NCBI GenBank assembly: GCA_008638375.1
Contig: CM018048.1
Location: 899,001 to 963,000, forward strand
Length of the DNA: 64,000 bases
Direction of reading: 5' to 3'
Origin: Nyssa sinensis
Taxonomy: Eukaryota; Streptophyta; Magnoliopsida; Cornales; Nyssaceae
Numbering within the stretch: the first letter of the stretch is position 1; every line of letters starts with the position of its first letter. Positions 14,001 through 24,038 of this stretch are shown here, piece by piece. The notes beneath the pieces are model-generated. The model made no database searches. It was not told the origin of the DNA and saw only the letters and a list, made by a program, of their open reading frames with translations. Both the position numbers and the translations under genes were made by a program.

Positions 14001-16466
14001 TCCGACCGTAAAACCTTGATGCATTTGTCAAATTGACCCAAGTTTCATTATAAAATGTAATAAAAATTTTAGGCAATTCAAAATGATCTTTCATAAGAAA
14101 CAATCAAGTCATATGAGAGAAATCATTCACAGAGTACAATATTGAAAGGACTAAATTGATGATTGCTTAAACTACTAGGAAAAGAATTACAGTGATGCTT
14201 GTCTAATAGGCAAGCCTCACGTTCTAAAATAGATATAGGAGTCAAATTAGGAACAACTTGATGTAATTTTTAAGGATGGATGATCGACACGATAATGCAA
14301 CTGCAGAGGAGAAACTCTGGCAATAAAGCCCATTACGCTCATACTTTGAATCAATTACCATTTTCGTCTTGAAATCCTAAAAAACACAAGAAGAGGGAGA
14401 AAAGGTTACTGAACACTATAAAGACTTGGTCAATTGACTCACAGATAATAAATTGAAAGGAAAATGAGGTACAAATAAATTAGAAGACATGGATAGAGAT
14501 TTAATAGGCTGTAAATCGCCAGTTCCAAGCACTGAGCGAATGGAACCATCAACCAACACAATACAGAATTTCGAAGGACGAAAATTAGAGAACAAAGAAG
14601 AAATATCAGATATATAAGCACCGACTCCAGAATCAATAATCCACCGAGCAGGAGACTTCTCAACCACACATGCAAAATTACTTGTATTAGCAATTGTAGC
14701 GGTAGAGGTAGATAAATGGGGGGAAAGATAAGACAACAGTTGAAAAATCTGGTTAAGTTGAGAAGTGATAGCATGATGAGTACTCGAAGTAGAAGAACTA
14801 GGATCATTTGAAGATGTGGTTGGCACTGTAGGAGCAGTAGTATCATCAGATGTCTGATGAGCATGTTCTGGTCTCCCCTATTTATTCCAACAATAATATT
14901 CAATATGCCCTGTATCACCAATAAGTACATTTCCATTTAGAACGATTACCACATTCACCATGTCCAGAACCTCGGCCACCACCACCTCGTTTACCACTTT
15001 GATGATAACATTGGCCACCACCATGACCGTCACCACGGAAACCACCATTATTATCATCATCAGCAGAAACTAGAGCAGAGGCCCACGAATGCGAGAGGCA
15101 CATTGAAGACGAGAGTAAGCATTGGCTGTAGTTGGAAGCTTCTCACTGGCCAAAATTTGGTCTTTGAAAACACTATATTCGGAATTGAGGTTAGACAAAA
15201 TAAGGCAACCTGAAACTTTTCATGCGGACAATGTTGGACCTCCAAATCGGCACTCAATGGCTGAGAAAGCATAAGCTCCTTCCATAATCCCTCCAAAGTA
15301 CCATAGCGTTCTGCACTTGTCACTTTGTTTAGTATTGAACATATGTTCAAAAGTCTCATCAACTCGAGACATTATGCTCTTGCGAATACATCTCTTTAAG
15401 AGCTATCCATACCTTTTTGGCTGTATCAAGAAGCTGAACATTTGCGACCACATAAGGCTCCAAACTAAGCCACAAGCATGTCATGACTATGAATTCTCAC
15501 TCTATCAATCTTCTAAACTTTTTGCATTTGAAGAAGGTGGGTCTTCAATAAGATATTTGATTTTTTTGTTTGCACGTAGAAAAACTTCAAAAGCATGAGA
15601 CATGAGTGATAATTATTTCCATTTAACCTCACAAAGATAACCAATCGCATCTGCTCATCTCCAATAGAATGTTTGACATCATCGGATGAAGCCATAGGGA
15701 GGAATTAACACTATTACTCAACAAAAAAGAGGGTGGAACCAATCAACCCAACTAAGCCAAAGAACCAAACATGTCATAGTGATTGAAGAACACACTACAC
15801 CAAAAACCAGCTAACCCAAATAGCTATGTATGAAACTAAAATACAGGAAGCCACAAAATGAGCTAAGCAAGCCAAAAAAAGGGGCCAAACAAAGACCACC
15901 AGGTGACTTCAATCACATCCAAATATCATCAATACGCACATGATTTGCTTGGAGATGGCCATAGATCTTCTAGATGCACCCTAGAGGACCAGATCAAAGC
16001 AAACAAACAACACCAAATCTGTCCGAAAATGCAGATTGCAAATCTGACCCCTATTTTTTCAAAAAAATCCGAAAATAGAAAACTCCCTCTAAACAATCTC
16101 AAAAAATTTCAAAAAAATGTCCACACTCACCAAAAGCCTCAGGCGACCCAATTGGTGTTGACATCAGCCCTGGACTGTCTAGTACTACTTCTCGGAAGCC
16201 TTCGACTATCTCCTTAGTAATATTTAACCTTTGATATTGCTCTAATACCAAATCAAATTGATCTATATTCAGGGTTTGTATGAAAAAAAAAAAAAGAGAG
16301 AAGAGAGGAGTGGAGAAAATATGACAAGTGTTGGATTGCGTAAAAATACTGGCTACATATCACCAATTATTTATATTATGAAAAAGGAGGAATGAAGATT
16401 ACAATATTGCCCATGCTAAAATACTTTGGCTTACAAAAAAAGAATCTAATAAAATAAGAACTTTGG

Positions 16467-16500
<34 letters not shown>

Positions 16501-19500
16501 GTACGTACGTACGTACGTATGTATGTATGTATGTATGTATGTGATTGTAATGTCTATTACCAATCCTATTTACCATCAAAATATCATAATGTTGAAAACA
16601 TTTGGGGCAAATATTATTGTTATGAGACCAAAATCTGGGCATTTTACTGCTTATAAAAAAAAAATCTGGGTGTTACCCTACTATTGATCTTTTCAAAAAA
16701 TGATGCGCCCTACTTTTAGTCCCCATGTGAGACAAATACTCTGAAGATAGTTTAATTATCAGTCTTTGCTCAGAACTGTGTTTGTTTGGTATATTTGGTG
16801 TAGAATGTGACAAGTCACTTTTTATTTTCCCTGACATGGAGAATTTTTCCTGGATTATTACCTAGTTGACTTATTGTTTTATTTTTTCTTTGCGGTAGAG
16901 CATTAAGGCAAATTTCTGAAAGAATTTACTCTGTAGTCCTCGACTCCAGTTTTTGTTTGTTGATGCTGCATGTGCTGCTATTTCTCATTTCATTGTACCA
17001 TCTTATGTTATAAAAGATTTTTTCCATATTATAGGATGGGCTTCCTGGTCAAATAAGTTTTCTTTCTCTGTCCTTTCTCCGCATGTTGCTACCTGTCTTA
17101 TATGTTCATGATAACACTTAAGGTCTTCAAATTTAAATGGATGTTTAATGTGAGGCAGTCTTGTTATAAATTATGGTGGAGTTTAATCAACTACTTATGT
17201 TTTTCTTTCTTTTGTTCTTCAATCAGGGAATTGCACTGATCATTACAGTTCTTCAAATTGTACATATACCTAATCTCAAGGTAATGTCTCAAACTCATTT
17301 CATTTTATCAGTTGAATATGACTTTAAGTGCTGGGGCCAGTTCTTGGATTGTTTGGGTTGCAATGACGTTTGGTAATATTTTCATTTGAATTATGTTGTG
17401 CTATAGAGTATTTCATGTGCACTCAAAGACGTTGAGAATCTAGTGATAGATGTCGTTAATGATATTCAAATTTATACTAATCAATATGTTTAATTTTTGT
17501 CACCTTTGCTTTCTACTATTTCTTTCAATTGACTTTAGTGGATGAGTGTTTCTACAATTTTTTATTTATTTGGTAATAATATCTACAAAATTAAGTTAGC
17601 GTTCTTGCATGCTTTCATTTATGCTTTATATATCACCATCCATAAAGCAGTGCAAGGCTGGGTGTGTGCATTTGCAACTAATCTCAATATTTAACACATT
17701 TATGCTTCATATATCAACGTCTATAAGGATTACAAGGCTTTGGCCTCAAGGCTGTGCGTGCATTTGCAGCTAATATCAGCAATTACACGATTTTTTTTTT
17801 TTTAAAAAAAAAAAAAGTATTTTCAACATCATACACAAGGGAGTGAGGTTTAAGCCTCTCACATCTAGAATTCTTAAGGAATTCCTTCAAGTGTTTGCCT
17901 CTTAAAATGCTTTGCAGATAATAGAGTTGAAATCCGGGAAAAAAATGGTGATGTCAATGATAACTGCTAATGAGTTCATTAATGTCCTTGTGAACCAGAA
18001 TTACCAGAAAGTGCTAAATCTCTAGCAATTTCTGCTATGTAATAATGCATATTGTAAGACATAATACAATTCGGTTACAAAAAACTAAATTTAGTGATCC
18101 AATTTTTTTTTTCGTTTTTTTTTGCCATTTTTTTTTTTTTTTTCCGATAAGAAGTAGTAACATTGATAGGGGAAAAAAAGAGCTGAAATCCAATAAGATT
18201 GAGTTTCCTAAGAAAATATTTTAGGTAAGGGCCTCTACACACCAACTAGTTTAACCTCTATAGGACTTATCAAAAGGAGAAAAAAAAAAAAAAAAAGCCT
18301 TATCAAGGAAAAGAAAAAGGCTCAACTTCTATAGGATGCTCTTAGTTCTATGTTTTGTGTTTTGCCATAGTTATTTTTTTCTTTTTCCGATCAGTAAAAG
18401 AAAAATATAATAAAAGGCGCCGGAGGGGGGTGAACCCATGTAAAAAAATGGGATCGGCTACAAATCAGCTCCTAGTATCCCTAAAAAAATCAACTATATC
18501 ATTTACATGATTGGGAAAGGCCTCTTCGGCCCAAAAAACACAATAACTTCACAAAGCTATCCTTAAAGACAAAAGGAGGTTTTTTCTTCCCCCTCAGAAA
18601 CCCTGCTATTTCTTTCCCTCCATAAGCTCCACATAAGAGCCAGTGGAGCCATCTTCCATACATTCCTTTACAACCCCTTCTGGTTGCTTCCTTTCCACCC
18701 CAACAATAATTCGTCAACCGTGGCTGGTAGCACCCAATTAACACCAAAGATTGCTTCCTTTCCTTGCCATAACTAATTTTAATATGACACTGGGCTTGGC
18801 TCTATAAGGTAATTTCTGTGCAGCTGTATGTATTCACATGATGCCTAAAAAATTTACATAAAAACATTGACAAAGTTGACATTATAAGGGGTGAACAAAG
18901 AATGGCTTGGAGATGATCAAGTTTGGGTCACATTGGTATCTAAATATGGTACTCAACATTTACATTCCCACCAAAGAAGATGAAAAAAGAGGAGAATTTT
19001 CCAGTGTTGCACAAGCTCTCCTTTCTTTTCTCTTTGGGGTTTCTAGGATTTTTGTCCCAAACAAGAACTCTTGGCTTGTGAACAGCCTTAGTTAAGTTAC
19101 TTGACAAGCTCAGTTGTTTGTGAAGAAGCTCAAGAAAATTTAATATTCTTAATTTCAAGGAACCCTATATGGCTGATTTGGTAATTAATGCTTTCATTAG
19201 TATGAATTGTTGGCCAGCATAACTTTGTGACACAATTTTTGATGGAATGCCTTCAAAAACAGTAATATCCCTTGATATTAAGCATATATTTCCTGACATG
19301 ATTTTAAGTGGTTTTGTGGATCAGGTGGGTTCAGTTCTTCTCAGTTGTGCTTTCCTGTATGACATATTTTGGGTGTTTGTTTCACAGAAGTTTTTCCATG
19401 AAAGTGTGATGATTGTCGTAAGTAACCCTCTGCCTTACCATAACGTTAGATTTTGATTAATTGGTTCAGGATATTCAGTTTTTTTGAATTCTAAATAGTA

Positions 19501-20802
19501 ATTTGCGATGCTCATATCTTTATAGGTAGCAAGTGGTGGTAAAAGTGGGGAGGATGGTGTTCCAATGCTACTGAAGATCCCACGAATGTTTGATCCATGG
19601 GGTGGTTACAGCATCATAGGATTTGGAGACATTCTTTTACCAGGACTTCTAATTGCATTTTCACTTAGGTCTAAGCATTTGCAGCCTTATCTTGTTTGAG
19701 AGAGTTGTTCCTATTGGTACTTTATACTTATGGTGCTTGAGCTTAGCTAATATCCTTTGATATATCTTTAAAGCAACAGTTGTGGTTTGTCAAATTTGGC
19801 AGATTTCGAAGTTTTTGAATTTTTTAAGGAAATATGTTAATCATAAAATAACTTAAAAGTTTTTTTTTTGGGTTTCCAGGGAAGATGTTACTCATAAGAT
19901 AGCTTGAAGTCATGCCATCATGATTTCAGTAGGAAACTTGTTATGTAAACATCTCAAAACCAAAATAACTGGACTCAAAACTGTAATAAATTTTGGCATA
20001 TTGTACAAATAATGTTGCACTCTCCCTTTAATGCAATTTTTTCCTTATGCTTAATATTTACCTTGAGAAAAAAAATTCTTGAATCTGAGTTGTGAAATTC
20101 CAGATTTTCTATTCTTTCTACCTTGGCAATAGAACAGCTAGGTGTAAAATTGGCAAGTTCGAAACGATTTGAAAATTAATTATTTGTACCGTTGAACAAA
20201 AAAAATTGAATTTGATTAATGAAATGGATTGTCCTTGCAGGTATGATTGGCTAGCAAAGAAGAATCTTCGAGCTGGATACTTTTTGTGGGCAATGTTTGC
20301 ATATGGATTAGGTAATTAATAACAATATACAAATGCTACAATGATATTAAAAGCTTTATAGTTTGTTAACAATTGACAGTAGATTAAGAGGTAAAAAGAA
20401 CTTCAGAATATTTGCTATATTTCTATTGTCATGCATTTTTATATATATTAGTTTGGAATTGTGTAATGCCACAATATTCATATATATATCTTTTACATGA
20501 AATCTATGGCAGGCCTTCTTATAACATATGTGGCATTGAACCTGATGGATGGTCATGGCCAACCGGCACTACTATACATTGTGCCATTAACACTCGGTAA
20601 TTTTTCTGGCAAGAAGCAAAGGAAAACCTTATTGGGATGCGGAATGGCTTTAGATATTATAATTACTTGATCATAACTTTCACATATTGATGCAGGGACC
20701 CTTTTTATGTTGGGGAGAAAGAGAGGTGAACTCAAGATTCTGTGGACAAGAGGAGAATCAGAAAGAGCCTGCCCTCATATCCAACTGCAACCAATCGACT
20801 AA
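1299..20802 (+). CDS. Signal peptide peptidase-like protease with PA domain (SPPL2 type), 14 exons
   Basis: Intramembrane aspartic protease expected to cleave type II transmembrane segments in the endomembrane system. Exons by eye: 1299-1457, 4451-4609, 4713-4824, 6828-6947, 8806-8957, 9070-9252, 9515-9549, 12236-12392, 17227-17280, 19325-19417, 19526-19668, 20241-20311, 20513-20596, 20696-20802. They sum to 1629 nt (542 aa plus stop), the usual size for plant PA-domain SPPLs. Residues 1 to about 31 form a signal peptide. Exons 2-5 encode a protease-associated domain with the hallmark [12 protein letters not shown] near residue 112. Several membrane segments follow from about residue 196. The three catalytic motifs are present: YD (389-390) in [13 protein letters not shown] (440-443) in the next exon, and PAL (497-499). 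No frameshift or stop interrupts it and every intron has GT..AG. ATG 1299 is chosen because it opens the signal peptide. Introns 1, 4, 7, 8 and 9 are swollen by repeats. Confidence 0.93.
1558..1624. repeat. Perfect 21-bp inverted repeat (hairpin) in SPPL intron 1
   Basis: Arms at 1558-1578 and 1604-1624 are exact reverse complements, separated by 25 bases. Each arm also contains the palindrome cttcaaatttgaag. Related 'cttcaaattt' and 'gaagatggg' motifs continue to about 1750, so this may be the end of a decayed MITE. It could fold as a stem in the pre-mRNA. Confidence 0.75.
2101..2213. mobile_element. Small MITE-like element, copy 1
   Basis: A 113-bp segment with inverted ends of about 20 bp: the left end reads gggaggagctattcccactc and the reverse complement of the right end reads gggtgggactattcccactc. 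AT-rich flanks (aaaattta and aaaatatt) could be a weak target duplication. It is non-coding and the superfamily is not assigned. Confidence 0.6.
2372..2893. mobile_element. AGGCG-rich non-autonomous element, possibly hAT-like, copy 1
   Basis: A segment of about 520 bp with inverted ends: the left reads atgtagttaaaggcga and the reverse complement of the right reads atgcagtgttgtcaaaggcga. The sub-terminal DNA is rich in 'aggcg/cgcct' motifs in both orientations and the middle is AT-rich and non-coding. Flanks ttagatca and ttagatat agree at 6 of 8 bases, which fits a decayed 8-bp target duplication of the hAT kind. The family is an inference. Confidence 0.5.
3213..3325. mobile_element. Small MITE-like element, copy 2
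   Basis: Second copy of the 113-bp element at 2101-2213 with the same inverted ends and flanks. It arose by the tandem duplication and not by an independent insertion, because the surrounding sequence is duplicated with it. Confidence 0.6.
3482..4020. mobile_element. AGGCG-rich non-autonomous element, copy 2
   Basis: Copy of the element at 2372-2893 carried in the second tandem unit. It has the same inverted ends, and its right end (ctacatt) matches the left end better than in copy 1. It differs mainly by an expanded AT run near 3600. Confidence 0.5.
4247..4265. repeat. Poly-C run of 19
   Basis: Nineteen consecutive C residues, then CT-rich sequence and a poly-A run. It sits at the right border of the tandem duplication. 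Such runs are prone to length error in sequencing. Confidence 0.9.
5930..6425 (+). mobile_element. LINE (L1-type) 3' fragment with (GAA)n tail in SPPL intron 3
   Basis: A conceptual translation, broken by a stop and frame changes, resembles the C-terminal zf-RVT region of plant LINE ORF2: a Cys-containing start, then the string [20 protein letters not shown], and after it basic and hydrophobic segments including [16 protein letters not shown]. The fragment ends in the 'gggtgcttgttaa' type 3' end and a run of GAA triplets at about 6390-6420. The 5' part, including reverse transcriptase, is absent, as expected for 5'-truncated LINE copies. A G-run at 5880-5894 lies just upstream. Confidence 0.75.
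6957..7146 (-). mobile_element. 5'-truncated LINE tail next to the exon 4 splice donor
   Basis: On the minus strand this stretch reads like a plant LINE 3' end ('gggcgtggtccccttttgatcgctattt' followed by an A-rich tail, seen as T-run 6954-6962 on the plus strand). It is flanked by a 14-bp target duplication, atcaggtaagcttt at 6943-6956 and atcaggtgagcttt at 7147-7160 (13 of 14 match). The duplicated bases include the SPPL exon 4 splice donor, so two donors now exist 204 bp apart. Confidence 0.75.
7684..7845. repeat. Direct repeat of about 55 bp, spacing about 103 bp
   Basis: The block 'atccaagtcatgtgttcattcagaaactt..tagagtttta.gtgttcaag' occurs near 7684 and again near 7787, with a unique stretch between. 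It is a local duplication in SPPL intron 4. Confidence 0.75.
7961..8150. mobile_element. hAT-type MITE in SPPL intron 4
   Basis: A 190-bp element whose right end, read in reverse complement, starts cagcggcggacttggg, the CAGNGGCGGA-type terminus typical of hAT elements; the left end caatggtggaccc is a degenerate match. Flanks ctggtaat (7953-7960) and cttgtaat (8151-8158) form an 8-bp target duplication with one mismatch. The sub-terminal DNA is extremely G- or C-rich. Confidence 0.7.
10939..11003. repeat. (TA)n(AG)n microsatellite
   Basis: A TA run of about 20 bases is followed by about 43 bases of AG dinucleotides in SPPL intron 7. Short open frames across it are low-complexity artefacts. 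Confidence 0.9.
12681..12865 (-). repeat. Copia-1 3' LTR
   Basis: About 185 bp, TG..CA if bounded as given, followed on the plus strand by the complement of the polypurine tract (cttctcctcaag). It is shorter than the other LTR by about 25 bp, mainly from small indels in the A-rich part. Confidence 0.8.
12873..15695 (-). pseudogene. Copia-1 gag-pol remnant lacking reverse transcriptase
   Basis: Read from high to low coordinates. A gag start (MASSDDVKH) lies at 15695. A Gly-rich stretch leads to a CX2CX4HX4C zinc knuckle near 14880-14950 (ending TGHIEYYCW). An aspartic protease stretch with WIIDSG is near 14630. Integrase pieces containing the 'RTLLF..H.P' region lie near 13700-14000. A linker with GTRSCTYPI (about 13240) would normally lead into the reverse transcriptase. 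Instead, near 13100-13125, the sequence jumps to the RNase H end ([14 protein letters not shown]), which continues to 12873. Frameshifts and stops break the frame throughout. The element could move only with proteins from elsewhere. Confidence 0.82.
16259..16468 (-). repeat. Copia-1 5' LTR
   Basis: About 210 bp, next to the primer binding site at 16239-16250 and running directly into a (TA)n tract. Divergence from the other LTR is clearly visible, so the insertion is not recent. Confidence 0.8.
16469..16541. repeat. Compound (TA)n-(GTAC)n-(GTAT)n microsatellite
   Basis: About 30 bases of TA, then GTAC repeats, then GTAT repeats, directly against the outer end of the Copia-1 5' LTR. The left flank of Copia-1 is also a TA run (about 12653-12671), which suggests insertion into a TA microsatellite. 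Confidence 0.9.
17625..17785. repeat. Two-copy tandem repeat, period about 80 bp
   Basis: The ordered blocks 'atgctt.atatatca.c.tc.ataa', 'aaggct' and 'gtgcatttgca.ctaat.tca' occur twice, near 17625-17700 and 17703-17785, in SPPL intron 9. The copies are diverged. Confidence 0.6.
18360..18765 (-). mobile_element. LINE (L1-type) 3' fragment in SPPL intron 9
   Basis: Read on the minus strand, a frame with breaks contains [20 protein letters not shown], which resembles the conserved C-terminal LINE motif around W-x-x-W-x-E-R-N. The minus-strand 3' end reads 'ttttattatatttttcttttactgatc' and then A-rich sequence, typical of plant LINE tails. It is 5'-truncated and antisense to the SPPL gene. Confidence 0.65.
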
Positions 20803-22111
20803 TCATACAAAGAAAAATGTGACTTAGCAATGTCTGGTAAAGAAGCAGCCTGTTGATGCTTAGCAGAACTAGCAAGTGTTGTTGGATGAACCCTTAGTGT
20901 GCTTTAAATTAACATAGGATTAGTGATCAATTAAGAGCAGGTTGCATTTTAGTCGTGCACCAGTGCTTCTTGATTTGGTTCATGATTGACATTCCATATA
21001 TAACCAGTTTTCAACAGAAAATTCTTGCAAATTTCTGTGATGATTACTGTTATTTGTTGCTTGAAACCTAACAGGCTAACAAGGCCTTAAAGGGGCATTA
21101 TATTCTTTGCATACGATTGAAATGGTCCTAGTTCTTCAATGACACGGACAATCACCTTAAAATCTTGCGCATAGGTTTCTGCACTTGTTCCAAATCTGGA
21201 TGTACCTCTGCATTCAACTTGTGCCTTTGTGTATGTCCCTGTATGCCTGTGTAACCAGACAGTTTCTGCACATTTGAGATTTCAACAATCATCCTACCTC
21301 AATTGTCTCATCTTGTAACTCAATATTTTCACGGAAGTGTGACCTACCATACATGAGACCCACAAGGTAGGATAATTAAGGTGGGACTTTCATCTTTATT
21401 TTTGGAGATCATGACTCAATGAAATGTTCTTGATTATTTTAGGCTCATGACCTAGAAAAAATATCATCAATCAGATGGGAATTCAAGGTTTTACTCTCTA
21501 ATAAATAAGATCACTGATCCAGGATAAAGGTACATATCCTACCTTTTTATAGCCCACTTTTGTCTCATGAGTAATGGACTCTTTTTATATATAAAGGTTC
21601 TGCAGTAAGTTGGTTTCCGTAGCATTATTATTGTACTATTTCTCTCAAAAAATAGAATTCACTAGTGTCTCATAGTGCGAGGGGTAAGTCCCACTTTTGC
21701 AAGACATGTATGATAAAAGATGAATTATAAGAGCTGTGACATTTATGATTGTTTTTCGTTCAGTCGTAATTTTAATGCAATATTATTATTATTATTATGT
21801 AAAGTTGCACACATGCGCAATCATAATCGAATTATTAAATATATTAGAGACATTTTTTTTTTTTAATTCTCTTACTCTCAGTATTACCCCCCCTTTTTTT
21901 TTTATCAAAATTTCATGTACAAGTGAGATATTTAAATTTAAATTATTAGTGAACCAAAGTGTCCACTCTGTCCTAAGTGTAAAAAAAATAATAAAACATT
22001 CTTTTAGAATGGTGGTTGTATTTCATTTTTCAAAAAAAAAAATTCATGATAGCAATTTGGAAAATAAGGATCACCAAGAGTATTAGCTCAATTAATATAA
22101 TTAATCAACTA
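20803..22111. other. Intergenic region, SPPL 3' UTR and spacer
   Basis: The first 200 bases or so probably hold the SPPL 3' UTR. The rest is AT-rich non-coding DNA with homopolymer runs and a short ATT microsatellite near 21780. Diverged inverted motifs ('cctacctcaattgtc' near 21295 and 'aggtaggataattaaggtggg' near 21366) could be the remains of a MITE. No gene is seen. Confidence 0.5.
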
Positions 22112-22116
22112 AATGA

Positions 22117-23794
22117 TGTTAGAAAAAATGGATTTTGGAGCGTAATTTTTTTTATTATATTTGAACTAAAATTAAAGTGAGTTCTACATATTAATTTTGG
22201 TGAATCTATATAGAAATGTGTTTTCTTCTATGAGGGGATTAAGATCATATATTGGGTTGCTCAAAACCATTAAGGAGTGAATCAGAAATTGCCTCCAAGC
22301 ATCACTACTTGAAAATGGTAACAAAAGCTTAAAACTTGTGAAAAACTTGTGTTCCGCATAGGATGGGTACAAGACTTTTAAAGAGTATATATATAATTTC
22401 GTTGAAGGAAGGTTTGAGACCTTCAGGGGCACCCAAGTTTTATGGATGGAGCAGGACCAAGCACACGCTTGGTTCACAACACACGTGTGCGCACCGCCGC
22501 CCCACATCGAACCAGGCCGAGTTCGAGCCTTGGCCTGTTATGTATATATTATTTTTGGAGAAAATTTATTTGAAATTTTTTATTTAAATTTTCAAATCCA
22601 AAAGGCTATCATATTGTTGCCACCGCCGCCTCGCACTGAACCTGGCCAGGTTCGAGCCTTAACCCATTGTGTATATATCATTTTGGAGAAAATTTATTTA
22701 AATTTTCAAATCCAAAATGCTGTCATATTGTTTCCAGATTAATTAAATTCAAAATGTTTCCCTTTTTGAATTTGTAATAGTTGTCTTCTTCCATAGAGAT
22801 GCACCTGTTCTTTAAAAACGGTGATTGTTAACCATAAACAGAATATCGTGTCTGTACCAAACAGACACAAATGCTCTATATAAACACCACTACACTGACC
22901 TACATTATTCATTTGATTCATACATTCTGTGCATCAGTTTTCATAGAGTTTGAGAGAGTTCAATTCAGAGTTTGGTTCACTATGCATAGAGACAGCCACC
23001 GCCGCCCTACACCAAACCAGGTCGGGTTCAAATCTTAGCTCGTTGTGTATATATCATTTTGAAGAAAATTTATTTGAAATATTTTATTTAAATCTTCAAA
23101 TCCAAAACGTTGCCATATTGTTGCCAAATTAATTAAATTCAAAACCCTGCCCTTTTTAAATTTGTAATAGTCATATTCTTCTAGAGATATGCGCCTGTTT
23201 TTTAAAAGTTGTGACTGTTAGCCATAAACAGAACATCATGTTTGTACCAAACAGACACAAATGCTTTATATAAACACTACTGTACTCACCTACATTATTC
23301 ATTCGATTCATACATGTTGTGCGTCAGTTTTCATAGAGTTTAAGAGAGTTCAATTCAGAGTTTGGTTCGCTATGCATAGAGACAACCATGCTTCTTTTCT
23401 ATGTGAGAGCATTTCATCCTAGAAGGCAAACGTCAACACAACTCGTAAGCACCTAGTATGATGACATAATTTGTCTTAAGGAAATAGCGTAAAACGTTAT
23501 ACTTGGTCTGTTCTATCTTCCTGATTCATAAATCTGTAAGTTTTTTCAATTATGTTTTTCCAATTTTCAATTTTATGTATTGTTTCTAAACAGTAATTTG
23601 TTTCTGATTCCAATTCAGGCAATTCTGGAATCACTACTCTGATTAAATTTAGAACAGAATCAGTTTCCGTTCTCTGTAATTGACATTTTACAGTATCTAG
23701 TTTCTATATTTATAGAAAACAGATTCTGTACATTTTCTAAAAGTAATTTCTACTGTTAAAATAAAACTAAATTTTACTACTAGTTTTGATAACA
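22117..23794 (+). repeat. Copia-2 5' LTR with duplicated promoter modules
   Basis: 1,678 bp. Two module types are repeated in the order A-A-B-A-B. Module A (about 115-130 bp) begins 'ccgccgcc' and carries 'gagaaaatttattt' and 'ttcaaatccaaaa' blocks; copies start near 22494, 22622 and 22997. Module B (about 260 bp) runs from 'ttaattaaattcaaa' to 'tatgcatagagacaa' and contains a TATA box in 'ctatataaacac' or 'ttatataaacac'; copies are near 22736 and 23129. The 3' LTR has one A and one B. Confidence 0.85.
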
Positions 23795-24038
23795 ATCTTA
23801 AGACAAATTATTTTATATATCAATTTACTGTTGCAATATTTCATATTGCAAATTTTTTCCAAAAGTTGCAAAGATTCAGAATTTGAAATTATTGTTTATA
23901 TTTATGTTTACTGCAGAAATTTAGTTTTGTTATTTTATTTAATAAAATTCAGTATTGTTTCATTACTTGAGTAATCTGTTTAAATATAGATTTACAGTTT
24001 ATTAATTTTATTTATATACTGTTGTGATCTCAGCCCAA

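Larger units (their letters stand above)
12681..16468 (-). mobile_element. Copia-1: internally deleted Copia LTR retrotransposon in SPPL intron 8
   Basis: Antisense to the host gene. The left (3') LTR is about 12681-12865 and the right (5') LTR about 16259-16468; both share agggtttgta, aattatttatattatg and aataagaacttt blocks. Just inside the right LTR, 16239-16250 is the reverse complement of a tRNA-iMet primer site (tggtattagagc, one base from consensus). A purine-rich tract precedes the left LTR. Both flanks are AT microsatellite, so a target duplication such as ATATA cannot be proven, and homology runs about 8 bp beyond the TG start I chose. Internal length is about 3.4 kb because the reverse transcriptase region is missing. 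The intron splits exons 8 and 9 cleanly, so the host frame is unaffected. Confidence 0.88.

Noticed and set aside
22494..23391. Repeated modules as a CRISPR-like or satellite array
   Set aside because: The modules are promoter and leader parts of an LTR, match the other LTR of the same element, and lack regular spacers.
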